A DNA stretch of 35,122 bases from Deinococcus marmoris DSM 12784 (GCF_000701405.1 NZ_JNIV01000047.1:1-35122); one strand, 5' to 3'. Counted from the stretch's first letter, positions 20,239 through 30,657 are shown. Numbers and translations: made by a program. The notes: generated by a model not told the origin, from the sequence alone.

Positions 20239-21205
20239 ATTGCCGGGTCTGGAGTTACAGGGTCTGGAGTTACCAGGCTTGAAGGTGGCTTTCTTCGGTT
20301 CCCCAGCCTTCGCGCTGCCCGTTCTGGAGGCCATTCGCACGCAGTTTGAAGTCGTGCTGGTGGTGGCCCAGCCGGATAAGCCGGTGGGACGTGGCCTGAG
20401 GCTGACGCCGCCGCCTGTCGCCGCGCGGGCCGCCGAGCTGGGGTTGCCACTGGCCCAGCCTGTCAGGCTCCGGCGGAATGCAGACTTCGAGACCGCTGTG
20501 CGGGGCAGCGGCGCGGACGTGGCCGTGACCTGCGCTTACGGCAAGATCCTGCCCGCCTCTGTCCTCGATATTCCCCGCTACGGCTTTCTGAACACCCACA
20601 CCAGCCTGCTGCCCGCCTACCGGGGCGCTGCGCCGATCCAGTGGGCATTGATACGCGGCGAGAGCGTCACGGGGACCACCATCATGCAGACCGATCCCGG
20701 CATGGACACGGGGCCGATCCTGCTTCAGGAGGAACTGCCGATTGCCCCGCAGTGGACCAGCCTGGACCTTTCAGACGCGCTGGCGGGGCAGGCGGCGCGG
20801 CTGATCGTGACGGCACTGAAACGGCTGGGCAGGGGAGACCTCGTGCCCACACCTCAGGACGACGCGGCGGCCACCCACGCGCCCATGCTGGTCAAGGAGG
20901 ACGGTTTCGTGCGCTGGACGGATTCCGCGCAGTCTGTGGTGGACCGTTACCGGGGTGTAGCCGCGTGGCCGCAGACCACCGCCTTTCTGGGCGGCGCACG
21001 CCTCAAGCTGGGCGGCCTGAGCGTGGAGGAAGGTGGGGGCCAGCCCGGTGAGATTCTGGGTGTGGACGCCAGTGGGATGTTGATCGCCTGTGGCGGCGGT
21101 GCAGTCCGTGTGCAGACCGTCCAGCCCGAGACCCGCCGCGCCCAGCCTGCCCAGATCTGGGCGTCCTCGGCAGGCGTTGGGGCGGGGGACCGCTTCGAGC
21201 TGTAG
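20225..21205 (+). CDS. fmt: Methionyl-tRNA formyltransferase
   Basis: This enzyme formylates Met-tRNA-fMet for translation initiation, using 10-formyl-tetrahydrofolate. Counted from the most upstream GTG (20225), the protein is 326 residues. The catalytic Asn123 and His125 lie in LNTHTSLLPAYRGAAPIQW, and Asp161 in TDPGMDTGPILL. A C-terminal OB-like domain starts near 215 (FVRWTDSAQSVVDRYRG). Family members usually begin right at VAFFGSPAFA, here residue 21. A start at TTG 20279 with GGAG 9 bases upstream would give that form, and the extra N-terminus (LPGLELQGLELPG) is encoded by a 15-bp tandem repeat. The longer start overlaps def by 14 bp. Function is certain; the start is not. Confidence 0.95.
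   Translation: MAVRELPGLELQGLELPGLKVAFFGSPAFALPVLEAIRTQFEVVLVVAQPDKPVGRGLRLTPPPVAARAAELGLPLAQPVRLRRNADFETAVRGSGADVAVTCAYGKILPASVLDIPRYGFLNTHTSLLPAYRGAAPIQWALIRGESVTGTTIMQTDPGMDTGPILLQEELPIAPQWTSLDLSDALAGQAARLIVTALKRLGRGDLVPTPQDDAAATHAPMLVKEDGFVRWTDSAQSVVDRYRGVAAWPQTTAFLGGARLKLGGLSVEEGGGQPGEILGVDASGMLIACGGGAVRVQTVQPETRRAQPAQIWASSAGVGAGDRFEL
20245..20274 (+). repeat. 15-bp direct repeat at the def-fmt junction
   Basis: GGGTCTGGAGTTAC plus one base is repeated at 20245-20259 and 20260-20274. Each unit contains a GGAG, so the duplication doubles a possible ribosome site before the TTG start at 20279. Confidence 0.85.
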
Positions 21206-21294
21206 CCCTCCGCCTTGGCACAAGCACGGCACACAACCCCACATAAAGAAAAACAGTCCTTGTTCCCCTGCGTCTGGCGCGGCATTATGCCCGG

Positions 21295-22119
21295 ATGACT
21301 GCAACAGAGAACTGGACCGTGCCGCCCTTCGGCCTGGGAACCTTTCGCTTGAAAGATCAGGTGGTCAGGGATTCCGTGCGTGACGCGCTGGAAGTGGGGT
21401 ACCGCGTGATCGACACCGCACAGGGCTATGCCAATGAGGGTGAAATTGGCGAGACCATCGCCAGCAGCGGCGTGAAGCGTGACGAACTGTTTATCACCAC
21501 CAAGATCAAGCCCGACAACTACAGCGCCGACAAACTGGTGTCCAGCCTGCGCGAGAGCCTGGATAAACTCCAGACCGACGCCGTGGACCTGACCCTGATC
21601 CACTGGCCTGCGCCGCGCGGTCCGGTCAGCGCCGAGGAATATCTGGGCGCGCTGGCCGAAGCCCACTCGCAGGGTCTGACCCGCCAGATCGGCGTTTCCA
21701 ACTTCACCATCGCCCTGCTGAAACAGGCCCGCGATCTGCTGGGTGACCTGCCCATCGCCACCAATCAGGTGGAAATCCACCCCTACCTGCAAAACCGCAA
21801 GCTGGCCGACTTCGCCCGCCAGGAAGGCATTCACCTGACTTCCTATATGACGCTGGCGGTGGGCAAGGTCATGGAAGACGACGTGCTGAAAGACATTGCC
21901 GGGGCGCATGACGCCACACCTGCACAGGTGGCGCTGGCCTGGGCCATGCAGCAGGGCTTCTCGGTGATTCCGTCGTCTACCAGCCGCGAACACCTGGCAA
22001 GCAACATGAAGGCGCTGGACCTCAAGCTCTCGGAAGAGGAGATGGGGCGCATCGCCGCGCTGGACGGCCAGGGCGAACGCCTTGCCAACCCGGCCAGCGT
22101 CGCGCCCGACTGGGATTGA
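21295..22119 (+). CDS. Aldo/keto reductase (2,5-diketo-gluconate reductase B-like)
   Basis: This 274-residue TIM-barrel NADPH-dependent oxidoreductase reduces carbonyl compounds. The catalytic tetrad is visible as Asp40 (RVIDTAQGY), Tyr45, Lys70 (FITTKIKPD) and His103 (LIHWPAP). The signatures [11 protein letters not shown] and [10 protein letters not shown] match the family, and the C-terminal cofactor segment is [16 protein letters not shown]. It resembles the DkgB/AKR5 group; the physiological substrate, possibly methylglyoxal or another small aldehyde, is not shown by sequence. The APH-like kinase frame opens over its stop codon, suggesting coupling. No strong promoter box was found before ATG 21295; CATTAT stands 6 bases upstream. 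Confidence 0.92.
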   Translation: MTATENWTVPPFGLGTFRLKDQVVRDSVRDALEVGYRVIDTAQGYANEGEIGETIASSGVKRDELFITTKIKPDNYSADKLVSSLRESLDKLQTDAVDLTLIHWPAPRGPVSAEEYLGALAEAHSQGLTRQIGVSNFTIALLKQARDLLGDLPIATNQVEIHPYLQNRKLADFARQEGIHLTSYMTLAVGKVMEDDVLKDIAGAHDATPAQVALAWAMQQGFSVIPSSTSREHLASNMKALDLKLSEEEMGRIAALDGQGERLANPASVAPDWD

Positions 22120-23006
22120 GCGTTCTGGGGGTGGGGCGCGTTACGCCGATTGACCTTGCTCTGCTGATCCAGAAGATTCGGCCAGCGGCACAGCTTCTGC
22201 GCTCCCGGACCCTGGCTGGCGGTGTCTCGGCGCGGGTGACGGCGTTGGAAATTCGCAAGGTGGACGGCCAGATCGAGGTTCTGGTGGTGCGCGAGTACGG
22301 GCCGCGCGATTTGCAAACCCACCCTGATGTCGCCCGGCAGGAGTTCAACTTGCTACGGGCACTCTACGCAGCGGGCCTGCCCGTGCCTCAGCCGCACCAC
22401 GTTGAGGCGGGTGTGCTGATCATCGATTTCATGGACGGCCAACCCGAATTCGAGCCTGCTGACGGGACCGCTTGCGTGCGCCAGATGGCCGCCTTCCTCG
22501 CCCGGCTGCACGCGCTGCCTCCCGCCGCCTTCGCGTTCCTGCGTCCGCTGGCAACTCCCAGTCCACGTCCCGAGAATCCCGACGATTCACTGTCCGAGGG
22601 CCGCATCCGTGACGCGCTGGACCGTCTCGAAACACCTCCACTGACCCTGCCCGCCGTGTTGCACGGTGATTTCTGGTCTGGGAATATCCTGTGGTCCGGG
22701 GGCTGCCTGAATGCGTTGATCGACTGGGAAGATGCGGCGCTGGGTGATCCGCTGGCCGATGTGGGTAATGCCCGGCTGGAACTGCTGTTCTTTCTGGGCA
22801 GGGAGGCCATGCGCGCCTTCACGGACGAATACGCTGTCCTGAGCGGCGTGGAGATGACGCCTTTGCCGTACTGGGATTTGCGCGCTGCTCTACGTCCCTG
22901 CGGGCGGCTGAGCGAGTGGGGTCTGGAACAGGAGCTGGAGCGGCAGGTGCGCGAGCGGCACCGGGAGTTTGTGGCCAGCGCCCTCGAACAGCTCCAACTG
23001 CCCTGA
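22116..23006 (+). CDS. Aminoglycoside phosphotransferase-family (APH) kinase
   Basis: This protein kinase-like small-molecule kinase, up to 296 residues, has the catalytic loop [11 protein letters not shown] (His183, Asp185, Asn190) and the metal-binding [15 protein letters not shown] (Asp203). Family members phosphorylate aminoglycosides, choline, homoserine, fructosamines or sugars, and the substrate here is unknown. Housekeeping context gives no reason to call it antibiotic resistance. The longest frame starts with TTG 22116, overlapping the reductase stop; GTG 22131 is an equally plausible start, so the first five residues are uncertain. A bidirectional-looking hairpin follows at 23016-23032. 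Confidence 0.82.
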   Translation: MSVLGVGRVTPIDLALLIQKIRPAAQLLRSRTLAGGVSARVTALEIRKVDGQIEVLVVREYGPRDLQTHPDVARQEFNLLRALYAAGLPVPQPHHVEAGVLIIDFMDGQPEFEPADGTACVRQMAAFLARLHALPPAAFAFLRPLATPSPRPENPDDSLSEGRIRDALDRLETPPLTLPAVLHGDFWSGNILWSGGCLNALIDWEDAALGDPLADVGNARLELLFFLGREAMRAFTDEYAVLSGVEMTPLPYWDLRAALRPCGRLSEWGLEQELERQVRERHREFVASALEQLQLP

Positions 23007-23010
23007 ACGG

Positions 23011-23032
23011 AAAAACCTCCCACATGGGGAGG
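23011..23032 (-). terminator. Intrinsic terminator, probably bidirectional
   Basis: CCTCCC (23016-23021) pairs with GGGAGG (23027-23032). Five As at 23011-23015 give a U tract on the minus strand, so it best terminates transcription arriving from the LEA-like gene through element C; it may also act on the APH-like gene. Confidence 0.75.
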
Positions 23033-23052
23033 CCCTTTACTGAAAGTGAGGT

Positions 23053-23187
23053 TATACGGATTCCGTTTGTTTCGTGTAGAGATCGGGACAGCTCCGATCT
23101 CCATACTCCACGCCCGGAACCCGTTTTTCTCTTTCTCGCTCCGCTCGGATTACAGGTGTTTTCAACACCCTTTAATCGGAGTCCGTA

Positions 23188-23190
<3 letters not shown>
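23053..23190 (+). repeat. Inverted-repeat element C, copy 2 (MITE-like)
   Basis: This 138-bp segment has ends TATACGGATTCCG and CGGAGTCCGTATTA and internal blocks matching the reverse complement of 18303-18441. The final TTA is the reverse complement of the TAA stop codon of the LEA-like gene. It has no coding capacity. Confidence 0.82.
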
Positions 23191-24093
<903 letters not shown>

Positions 24094-24189
24094 GAGAACC
24101 AGCCTACGCGTCCCTCATCTGTGCGGGATGAGCCACACTTCAGCGCGGGTTTACCCCAGCGGCTGTCAGCTTACTCCGGTGTTTCCTGC

Positions 24190-24579
24190 TTATTTCTGGG
24201 TTTCCTGGGCGATCAGGCCCAGGCGGCGGGCCAGTTCCTCGGTGAAGATCCACTCTTCCGGCTCGTCCAGATCAGTCACGCGCACCAGCACACTGCCCCG
24301 TCCCAGATAGAAAGCCGTGATCTTCTCCCACGCCTCCTGCTCGTCTGCGGCGGTTTCGTCGATGTCTTCCAGGGTGCCCCACACGTCGCCTTCCACCTCG
24401 CCGCTTTGCAGGGCCTCGGCGTGGGCGCTCAGGACGTAGGCGTCCACAGCTTCGTCGCGCCGCACCACGGTATCGGGGGCGCGGAGTTCCAGGCGGTCAT
24501 CCCGCTCGTACAGGCGGTCCTGAAAGGCTTGCCACTCGTCGGGAGTCAGCGTGATGGTGGGGCGGGGTTCGGAGGTCAC
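24190..24579 (-). CDS. Acidic protein of unknown function (129 aa)
   Basis: I do not recognise this protein. It is strongly acidic and soluble, with a start SEPRPTITLTPDEWQAFQDR, a central DEAVDAYVLSAHAEALQSGEVEGDV and a final DEPEEWIFTEELARRLGLIAQ. The frame is open further upstream to 24912, but that extension is a shadow of the Gly-rich gene on the other strand. GTG 24577-24579 is chosen because TACACT (24585-24590) stands 5 bases before it. It is divergent from the DUF1517-like gene and lies 96 bp upstream of the LEA-like gene on the same strand. Confidence 0.65.
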   Translation of the reverse strand: MTSEPRPTITLTPDEWQAFQDRLYERDDRLELRAPDTVVRRDEAVDAYVLSAHAEALQSGEVEGDVWGTLEDIDETAADEQEAWEKITAFYLGRGSVLVRVTDLDEPEEWIFTEELARRLGLIAQETQK

Positions 24580-24649
24580 AGCCGAGTGTACCCGGCATCG
24601 GTGGGGGGGTGTGGGAACCCCTGCGGCGTCTGGGCCGTAGACTGCGGGT

Positions 24650-25654
24650 ATGAACGTCCCTGGACCCTCTGCCCGCCGTTCCCAATCGCGTGGCCTGCTG
24701 ATCTGGCTGGCTGCCCTGGTGCTGTCTCTGGGCGCGCTGGGCCTGTCGGGGGCTGGTCTGGCGCAGTCCGGCGGCGGCTTTGGGGGCAGCAGTTCGCGTG
24801 GTGGTGGGGGCGGCGGTGGAGGCGGTAGTTTCGGGGGCAGCAGCTCTGGCGGCGGCTTCTCGCGTGGTGGCGGGTATTCCGGCGGCGGGTATTCCGGGCC
24901 GATCATCATCAACGGGGGCGGGGGGTACGGCTACGGCGGTGGGGGCGGCGGCTCCGGCCTGATCGGGATCATCGTCGTGGGGGTGCTGGTCTTCATGGTG
25001 GTGGGGTACATGCGCAGCAGCCTGAGCGCCGCTGGGACAGGCGGCACGCGGGGTCTGGGCGGCGCGCTGGGATCGCTGAGCGGCACCGCCCAGGCCGTCA
25101 GCGTGCAACTGCTGCTGGCCGAGGGAGACGAGGTCAAGAAGGCCCTGCAACGGGTGGCCGAGAACGGAGACCCCGACACCAACGAGGGGCTGGCCCGGAT
25201 GCTTCAGGAGGCCGCGCTGGTGGCCCTGCGGCACCCCGAACGCTGGGTGTACGGCAACGTGGAACGCGCCCAGGGTGCGCCCAACTCTGCCGACAGTCAG
25301 GTGGGGGCCTGGGCCACCGAGGCCCGCGCGGCCTTTACCGAACAGACCACCAGCAACTACCAGAACAAAGACCCCAAGAGTGGCTTTGCTCACCAGGACG
25401 ACTACAAATACAAGGGCGACGCGGGCGACATGTATCTGGCCGTAACAATAGCCGTGGCCGCGCACGCGCTGGGCAACCTGCCCCCCGCCGGGGTGACCGA
25501 CGCCGCCGAGGCACGGGCCGCCCTGCAAACCATCAGCAGCGTCAACGCCTCGGACCTGATCCGCGCCGAGGTGGTCTGGAGTCCCGACTCACCGGGTGAA
25601 TTCCTCAGCGAGGACGAGGCGATCATGAAGTACCCGAAACTGACCAAGCTGTAG
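24650..25654 (+). CDS. DUF1517-type membrane protein with Gly-rich segment
   Basis: This 334-residue protein has a signal or anchor segment at about 15-38 ([20 protein letters not shown]). A Gly/Ser-rich low-complexity stretch follows (about 40-101), then a membrane helix ([18 protein letters not shown], about 103-121). The soluble domain (about 140-334) reads as DUF1517: [21 protein letters not shown], a middle segment with HPERWVYG, and [18 protein letters not shown] near the end. This layout is known from cyanobacterial and plant proteins of unknown function. The Gly tract resembles those beside membrane helices in TPM-type proteins. The ATG at 24650 has TAGACT (24638-24643) 6 bases upstream. 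Confidence 0.8.
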   Translation: MNVPGPSARRSQSRGLLIWLAALVLSLGALGLSGAGLAQSGGGFGGSSSRGGGGGGGGGSFGGSSSGGGFSRGGGYSGGGYSGPIIINGGGGYGYGGGGGGSGLIGIIVVGVLVFMVVGYMRSSLSAAGTGGTRGLGGALGSLSGTAQAVSVQLLLAEGDEVKKALQRVAENGDPDTNEGLARMLQEAALVALRHPERWVYGNVERAQGAPNSADSQVGAWATEARAAFTEQTTSNYQNKDPKSGFAHQDDYKYKGDAGDMYLAVTIAVAAHALGNLPPAGVTDAAEARAALQTISSVNASDLIRAEVVWSPDSPGEFLSEDEAIMKYPKLTKL

Positions 25655-25768
25655 CGGCTGCACGGGCTGAAGGCCGGGCGAGGCGACTCCCCGGCCTCTT
25701 GCTTTGCCTGTGCTTTCTTGCCCTGGGCCACACTCGCCCCTGCGCCCGCTGGCTATGCTCCAGCTCCG

Positions 25769-26095
25769 ATGGCCCGCCGCCTGCCCCAATCCAACTGGCC
25801 GCCGCCTCCGCAGACTGCGCCTGTCTGTGCGCTGTGTGGGCGGGCCGCGCCGCACCTGACCGAGCATCACCTGATTCCGCGTTCGCAGGGGCGCAGGCGC
25901 GGGGCCAAGGTGTCGGAACTGCCCACGGTCATGCTGTGCGGCCCGTGCCACAAGTTCCTGCACCGCACCTTCAGCAACGCCGAACTGGCGCAGGACTACA
26001 GTGCCGTGGACACCCTGCTGGACCACCCGGACGTGCGCCGTTTCGTGGCCTGGGTCAGAAAACAACCCGCCAGCCGAAGCGTGCGGGTGCGGTGA
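25769..26095 (+). CDS. Small HNH nuclease-domain protein
   Basis: This 108-residue protein has a zinc-binding HNH-type layout: CALCGR (first Cys pair), [14 protein letters not shown] with the paired His of the HNH motif, [17 protein letters not shown] with the second Cys pair and the final His-containing segment. Small HNH proteins of this kind occur widely in bacteria as presumed DNA endonucleases. The target is unknown, and no restriction or phage genes are adjacent. The ATG at 25769 gives [10 protein letters not shown] and has TATGCT (25754-25759) 9 bases upstream. A longer frame from 25718 has a poor Ala/Pro N-terminus and was rejected. Confidence 0.78.
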   Translation: MARRLPQSNWPPPPQTAPVCALCGRAAPHLTEHHLIPRSQGRRRGAKVSELPTVMLCGPCHKFLHRTFSNAELAQDYSAVDTLLDHPDVRRFVAWVRKQPASRSVRVR

Positions 26096-26123
26096 TGGTG
26101 GGCGCTGGGGTCAGACCGGAGCT

Positions 26124-26837
26124 TTATTTCCCCATGCTGCTGATATAGATCTGGACGGCCTTCAGGTCCTCTTCGGTCATGGGACGCAGGGTGATTCGCA
26201 TGGCATTCGGATGCGGGATGCCAAATTCCGGGGTGTTCTTGAACTCGTGCAGAACCTCGCCGCCGTATTCTGGGGACAGGTTGGTGACGCTCGCCACACC
26301 CAGGCGGTCGTCGCCGCGCCCGTCGCTGCCGTGGCAGATGGCGCAGGCGATGATGTTGCGGGGACCGTCCCCCGCCTGAAACAGCGCCTCGCCCTTGGCG
26401 GCCAGCGCGGCGTCGGCGCTGTCCACCTTCCAGGCGGGGCCGGGTTGCAGCGTCGCGGCGTAGGCGGCAATGTCCGCGATGTCCTGATCCGAGAGCTTGG
26501 CCGCCTGCTGCCACATCACGGCGCTGGGCCGCAGCTTGGCGCGGAAGACGGTGAGCTGCAAGCGGGTGTAGCTGGGGTTCTGCCCGGCCAGCCCCGGAAT
26601 GGCGCTGTTCACGCTGGCCAGCCCCGGCCCGTGGCAGCCCTGGCAGCTCTGCGAAACTTCCTTGCCCCGGGCTGGGTCGGGGGTCTTGAAGGTCAGGGCC
26701 AGGGGGTTTCCGGCGGGCGGCGCAGTGTTTCCCCCTTGTGCAGCGCTCCCACCAGACTGCGCCAGCGCCGAGATGGCGGGGATGGAGAGGGCGAGCGGAA
26801 CGGCGAGCCAGAGCGACAGGCGGACGGTGCGCTGCAT
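26124..26837 (-). CDS. Dihaem cytochrome c (cytochrome c4-like)
   Basis: This 237-residue exported electron carrier has a signal peptide (about 1-26, LSLWLAVPLALSIPAISALA). A Gly/Pro-rich spacer precedes two class I cytochrome c domains with CQGCH (Cys65, Cys68, His69) and CAICH (Cys165, Cys168, His169). Likely axial Met ligands are Met108 in the first domain and Met213 or Met220 in the second. The two-domain design matches c4-type cytochromes that hand electrons to terminal oxidases. The ribosome site AAGGAGG lies 5 bases before the ATG, so this is a conventional leadered message. No oxidase genes are in the window. Confidence 0.92.
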   Translation of the reverse strand: MQRTVRLSLWLAVPLALSIPAISALAQSGGSAAQGGNTAPPAGNPLALTFKTPDPARGKEVSQSCQGCHGPGLASVNSAIPGLAGQNPSYTRLQLTVFRAKLRPSAVMWQQAAKLSDQDIADIAAYAATLQPGPAWKVDSADAALAAKGEALFQAGDGPRNIIACAICHGSDGRGDDRLGVASVTNLSPEYGGEVLHEFKNTPEFGIPHPNAMRITLRPMTEEDLKAVQIYISSMGK

Positions 26838-26938
26838 ACAGCCTCCTTGAGCCGGAACAACTCTTGATCTGAACTCAAGTGTAGTCCTTATTACTCTGAA
26901 ACTGCAACGACGCTTACCTGACTTTTATAGGGCGGTCC

Positions 26939-27775
26939 TCAGCGGGGCGGCACGCTTTCGGGCTGAGGGCGGGTCACGGCAGGCAAAGGCGTGCGCGGTA
27001 GCCAACGGCGCAGGATGGCGGGAACCACCTCCACCGCCACCACCACCAGCACGGCGTAGCGCAACGCCCGCATCAGCCCGATGTCTTTGACCGCACTGGG
27101 CAGCGCTCCCAGTCCAAAAAACACGGTGAACACGATCAGCAGACCCACCACGCCCACGATCAGCCGCCCGGTCAGATCGCGCGGCGGCGCAAAGTCGGGG
27201 CGGGCGTACCAGAATCCGGCGAACAGTCCCAGCCCGGTCCCGTACTCGCGCGGCGTTCCGGCGGGCAGAACGGTGGCAATCAGCAGCGCCACCACCGGCA
27301 CCGCCCAGCGCCACGTTCCGGCGCTGGGAAAGGCCACGCGCCCCGCCACCGCCGCCGCAATGCCGCCCAGCAGCAGACCCACGATCACATCGGACGGAAA
27401 ATGAACATTCAGCGCCAGCCGTGACACGGCGATCAGGGCGATTAAAACGGCTGCCGCAACCCACATCCCTGGCCGCCGCACCTGCGCGGCAATGCCCGCC
27501 CACAGCGTGGCCGACATCTGTGCGTGACCGCTGGGCAGCCCCGGTCCGCCCGCCGTGGCCCGCACTGTGTCCGAGACGAGGCCGGGATCGCTGGTGAAGG
27601 GGCGCGGCAGGTTCAGGCCGTACTTCAGGGCGCTGTTGACCAGATAGCTGCCCGCGAAAACCACGCCCAGATTTCTCCCGCCGCCGGGATTCCACAGCCA
27701 GGTGTACAGCGCCAGGACCACGATAAACACCTCGTCGCGCCCCAGATTGGTGACGGCCAGCCAGAAAGGTTCCAT
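26939..27775 (-). CDS. PAP2-family membrane phosphatase
   Basis: This 278-residue polytopic membrane protein has the three PAP2 active-site motifs: [17 protein letters not shown] and [13 protein letters not shown]. The catalytic histidines are in SGH and the final SR-x5-H-x3-D. It has hydrophobic segments throughout, including [14 protein letters not shown] and [22 protein letters not shown]. Such enzymes remove phosphate from phosphatidate, undecaprenyl diphosphate or similar lipids, and the substrate is not determined. The ATG at 27773-27775 ([10 protein letters not shown]) is preferred over the distant start at 27919, whose extension would overlap the promoter of the divergent protease gene. 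The basic C-terminal tail (about 255-278) is Pro/Arg-rich. Confidence 0.88.
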   Translation of the reverse strand: MEPFWLAVTNLGRDEVFIVVLALYTWLWNPGGGRNLGVVFAGSYLVNSALKYGLNLPRPFTSDPGLVSDTVRATAGGPGLPSGHAQMSATLWAGIAAQVRRPGMWVAAAVLIALIAVSRLALNVHFPSDVIVGLLLGGIAAAVAGRVAFPSAGTWRWAVPVVALLIATVLPAGTPREYGTGLGLFAGFWYARPDFAPPRDLTGRLIVGVVGLLIVFTVFFGLGALPSAVKDIGLMRALRYAVLVVVAVEVVPAILRRWLPRTPLPAVTRPQPESVPPR

Positions 27776-27863
27776 GCCCGGTATTGTGGCAGGAGCCGGC
27801 GGTGGGCGCGGCGCTGTTTTTCTGGGCGGCTGTGCCAGTGACCGGGAATGACGGAAAGTTCGC

Positions 27864-27892
27864 TTACAATTGCCCTCCCCAGCGGTTAGCGT
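27864..27892 (+). promoter_or_regulatory. Promoter of the astacin-like protease
   Basis: TTACAA (27864-27869) and TAGCGT (27887-27892) are 17 bases apart. They are followed by a short GTGTG/CACAC inverted repeat (about 27891-27908) and then AGGAGG (27909-27914), 7 bases before the ATG. Confidence 0.5.
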
Positions 27893-27921
27893 GTGTTCCA
27901 CAGCACACAGGAGGAACACAT

Positions 27922-28746
27922 ATGCACAAAACCGCAGCGGTCTTGTTGTCCCTGGCCCTTGGTCTCTCGGCCTGCTCTACCTCTCCAGCGCCCGGCAGTG
28001 CATCCCAGGCAAACGGTGCGCCCCAGGCAAAGGCCGATCAACGCCCGGTGACGATGATCCTTCCCGACGGCACCACCCAGCAGGTGACTGGCTTCGTGAA
28101 AGACGGTTACGTGATGGTTGAGGACGACATCATCGTGGCGGAGGCTGGTCAGTTGACGCAGCAGGGCACCTACGTCGTCGATACCCGTTACCGCTGGTCT
28201 GGCCGCACGGTGCCGTACACCTTCGCCAGCAACGTGCCCCAGGCCATTCGTGACCGCGTGGCCCAGGCGGCCAGCACCATCCGCGCCACCACCAACACGG
28301 TCGTGACGCCGCGCACCAGTTCGGCGCAGCGCGACTATGTTCAGATCACCTACAACACCGGCACCAGTTGCGCCTCGGGCCTGGGCAAGACGGGCGGGCG
28401 GCAGACCATCACGCTGGCGGACCGCTGCTCGACCGGCTCGATCATCCATGAGTTCGGCCACACCCTGGGCCTGTTCCACGAGCAGACCCGCCCGGACCGC
28501 GATCAGTACGTGGAGATCGTCTGGGCCAACATCCCCGCCGACTGGCAGAGTCAGTATCAGATTCGCAGCGGCAGCGCGGGCTACGGCACCTACGACTTCG
28601 ACTCGATCATGCACTACCCCGCCTACTTCGACGGCAAACTGGCGATCCGGCCTCTGAACAGCAGCGTCAACCTCAGCCGCATGGGCCAGCGCAACGGCTA
28701 CAGCTCCACCGATGTCAGCACCCTCAACGCCATGTACCCCCGCTGA
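27922..28746 (+). CDS. Astacin-like (M12A) zinc metalloprotease, lipoprotein
   Basis: This 274-residue exported protease has the lipoprotein signal [17 protein letters not shown], with lipobox LSAC and Cys18 as the lipidated residue. A short pro-region follows (about 19-85). The catalytic domain has [18 protein letters not shown], the zinc motif [19 protein letters not shown] (ligands His176, His180 and His186, catalytic Glu177; Glu187 is conserved in astacins) and the Met-turn SIMHYPAYF (Met230), followed by the late [22 protein letters not shown]. This is a full astacin domain. A cell-surface or periplasmic target is inferred from the lipobox. The strong AGGAGG sets the start. A terminator hairpin follows at 28802. 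Confidence 0.92.
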   Translation: MHKTAAVLLSLALGLSACSTSPAPGSASQANGAPQAKADQRPVTMILPDGTTQQVTGFVKDGYVMVEDDIIVAEAGQLTQQGTYVVDTRYRWSGRTVPYTFASNVPQAIRDRVAQAASTIRATTNTVVTPRTSSAQRDYVQITYNTGTSCASGLGKTGGRQTITLADRCSTGSIIHEFGHTLGLFHEQTRPDRDQYVEIVWANIPADWQSQYQIRSGSAGYGTYDFDSIMHYPAYFDGKLAIRPLNSSVNLSRMGQRNGYSSTDVSTLNAMYPR

Positions 28747-28801
28747 GTATCCGGCAACGCGGGCAGTCTGTGCGGCAGTCATTGGCGCGGCAGAAGTTGG
28801 C

Positions 28802-28834
28802 GCGGCGCACTCCTGAGCGGGGGTGCGCCGCTTT
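28802..28834 (+). terminator. Terminator of the protease gene
   Basis: GCGGCGCAC (28802-28810) pairs perfectly with GTGCGCCGC (28823-28831), followed by TTTCCTT. Confidence 0.75.
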
Positions 28835-28898
28835 CCTTGCTGGCCGCGCTGGCCGCCGCATTCGCCGCAGCGCGGGGCAGATACCTTAAACTGGTGCC

Positions 28899-30527
28899 AT
28901 GACCGCCCCCAATCCCAATGCACCGGCCCCCGACGTGCTGAAAGAGGTCCGGCACCAGTCCGAGAATGCGCTGGAACTGCGCGGCATCACCAAACGTTTT
29001 CCGCTGGTGCTGGCCAACGACGACATTTCCATGCAGGTCAGGTGGGGCAGCGTCCACGCCCTGTGCGGCGAGAACGGCGCAGGCAAGAGTACGCTGATGA
29101 AAATCGTGTACGGCATCCAGCCGCCTACCTCCGGCGAGATCGTGGTGGACGGCGAGGTGGTCAATTTCAACGATCCCGCCGACGCCATCAAGCGCGGCAT
29201 CGGCATGGTGTTCCAGCACTTCATGCTGGTGGAAACATTGACCGTCACCGAGAACGTGATCCTGGGTGCGGAGCCGACGAAGGGCGGGGCCATCGACTAC
29301 GCCACCTCACGGGCGCGCGTGCTGGAATTGATCAAGCAGTTCAACTTTGCCCTCAACCCCGACGCCATCGTGGGGGAGCTTCCGGTGGGATTGCAACAGA
29401 AGGTGGAAATCCTTAAAACCCTGTACCGGGGCGCACGCATCCTGATTCTGGACGAGCCGACGGCGGTGCTGACCCCCAGCGAGACCGACGAACTGTTCGA
29501 GTTTCTGGTGGGCCAGTACGCGAAAAGTGGAAACGCTGTGGTCTTCATCTCTCACAAGTTGCACGAGGTCTTGCAGATCAGTGACCGCATCAGCGTGATC
29601 CGCGACGGGCGCATGATCGGCACCATTCCCGCCGAGGGGGCCACCACCGAGACGCTGGCGCAGATGATGGTGGGCCGCGAGGTCACGCTGAAGGTGGCTA
29701 AAGATGCCGCCAAACCCGGCGAGGTTGCCCTGGATATTCAGAATGTGGTGGTGAAGGGCGAACACCGCAACGCCGTGGACGGCGTGAGTTTCCAGGTGCG
29801 CGCCGGGGAAATCGTGGGGATCGCCGGGGTGGAGGGCAACGGCCAGAGCGAACTGGTGGAGGCGATCACCGGACTGGCACAGTACAGCGGCAACATCACA
29901 TATCTGGGCAAGACGGCCAGGGGCGTGAAGGAAGTGGAGGCGTCGGGTCTGTCCCACGTCCCGGAGGACCGCAACGAGCGCGGGCTGGTGCTGGACATGA
30001 CCACCGCCGAGAACTACATCCTGGGTGAACAGGACCGTCCGCCCTTTGCCGGGCGTTTCGGCTTCCTGAATCTGGATGTGATCGCCAAAAATGCCAAGGA
30101 CCTGAGCGAAAAGTACGACGTGCGCCCCCGCAGCGCCAGCCTGCGCGCCGGGCAGTATAGCGGTGGCAACGCCCAGAAGCTGATCGTGGCCCGCGAGATG
30201 CGCAAAGGCCCCAAGATTCTGGTGGCCAGCCAGCCCACGCGCGGGGTGGATATCGGGGCCATCGAGTTCATCCACGCCCGGATTGTCGAGGCCCGCGATC
30301 AGGGGCTGGCCGTTCTGCTGATCAGCGCCGATCTGGGCGAGGTCATGAATCTGGCAGACCGCATCCTGGTGATGTACGAGGGCAAGGTGGTGGGTGAGGT
30401 TGCCGCCGACAAGGCCACTGAAACGGGACTGGGGCTACTCATGACGGGCAGCAGTGAGCATGGTGGCGCTTCTGGCGGGCGCAGCGGCGAGGTCAGCACG
30501 ACGCTGCAAAAAGGGGAGCGGCAGTAG
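28899..30527 (+). CDS. ABC transporter ATP-binding protein, BMP/nucleoside or sugar type
   Basis: This 542-residue protein has two ABC ATPase domains in one chain, as in the RbsA/YufO group that energises import of ribose or nucleosides with BMP-type binding proteins. Domain 1 has Walker [10 protein letters not shown] (57-65), signature-like [10 protein letters not shown] and Walker [12 protein letters not shown] (Asp185, Glu186). Domain 2 has the degenerate Walker [10 protein letters not shown] (310-318), the signature YSGGNAQK (420-427) and [12 protein letters not shown]. The degenerate second site is normal for the family. Two permease genes and a binding protein usually follow, but here the 3' end runs into repeats, so partners are elsewhere or lost. 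The ATG at 28899 has TAAACT (28887-28892) 6 bases upstream. Confidence 0.92.
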   Translation: MTAPNPNAPAPDVLKEVRHQSENALELRGITKRFPLVLANDDISMQVRWGSVHALCGENGAGKSTLMKIVYGIQPPTSGEIVVDGEVVNFNDPADAIKRGIGMVFQHFMLVETLTVTENVILGAEPTKGGAIDYATSRARVLELIKQFNFALNPDAIVGELPVGLQQKVEILKTLYRGARILILDEPTAVLTPSETDELFEFLVGQYAKSGNAVVFISHKLHEVLQISDRISVIRDGRMIGTIPAEGATTETLAQMMVGREVTLKVAKDAAKPGEVALDIQNVVVKGEHRNAVDGVSFQVRAGEIVGIAGVEGNGQSELVEAITGLAQYSGNITYLGKTARGVKEVEASGLSHVPEDRNERGLVLDMTTAENYILGEQDRPPFAGRFGFLNLDVIAKNAKDLSEKYDVRPRSASLRAGQYSGGNAQKLIVAREMRKGPKILVASQPTRGVDIGAIEFIHARIVEARDQGLAVLLISADLGEVMNLADRILVMYEGKVVGEVAADKATETGLGLLMTGSSEHGGASGGRSGEVSTTLQKGERQ

Positions 30528-30556
30528 GGAGCGGCAGTAGGGAGCGGCAGTAGGGA
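30518..30556 (+). repeat. 13-bp tandem repeat across the ABC gene stop codon
   Basis: GCGGCAGTAGGGA occurs three times, at 30518, 30531 and 30544. The first unit contains the TAG stop (30525-30527), so the end of the gene lies in the repeat. Confidence 0.9.
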
Positions 30557-30657
30557 GGGGAAGCCCTCTTCTGCGGAGCTGTACAAGCCAGAAGGGAGCC
30601 GGGGAGCGCAAGAGACCATTCAGTGCGCTCATCCTCTTGCCTCCCTTTCGGGGAGCG
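30554..30657 (+). repeat. Dispersed repeat family A, copy 3 (internally deleted)
   Basis: Shares GGGGAAGCCCTCTTCTGCGG, GAGCTGTA and the right end (CTCTTGCCTCCCTTTCGGGG) with 6545-6668 but lacks the GGCTTCGCCGCC core. The gap 30528-30887 has no supported gene; it consists of this repeat and the palindrome that follows. Confidence 0.7.

Noticed and set aside
22116..23006. Aminoglycoside resistance gene
   Set aside because: The APH fold is shared by many metabolic kinases and the locus is housekeeping with no mobile or resistance context.
24580..24912. N-terminal extension of the acidic protein with poly-Pro stretches
   Set aside because: The poly-Pro sequence is the reverse complement of the Gly-rich codons of the DUF1517-type gene, and a promoter box supports GTG 24579.
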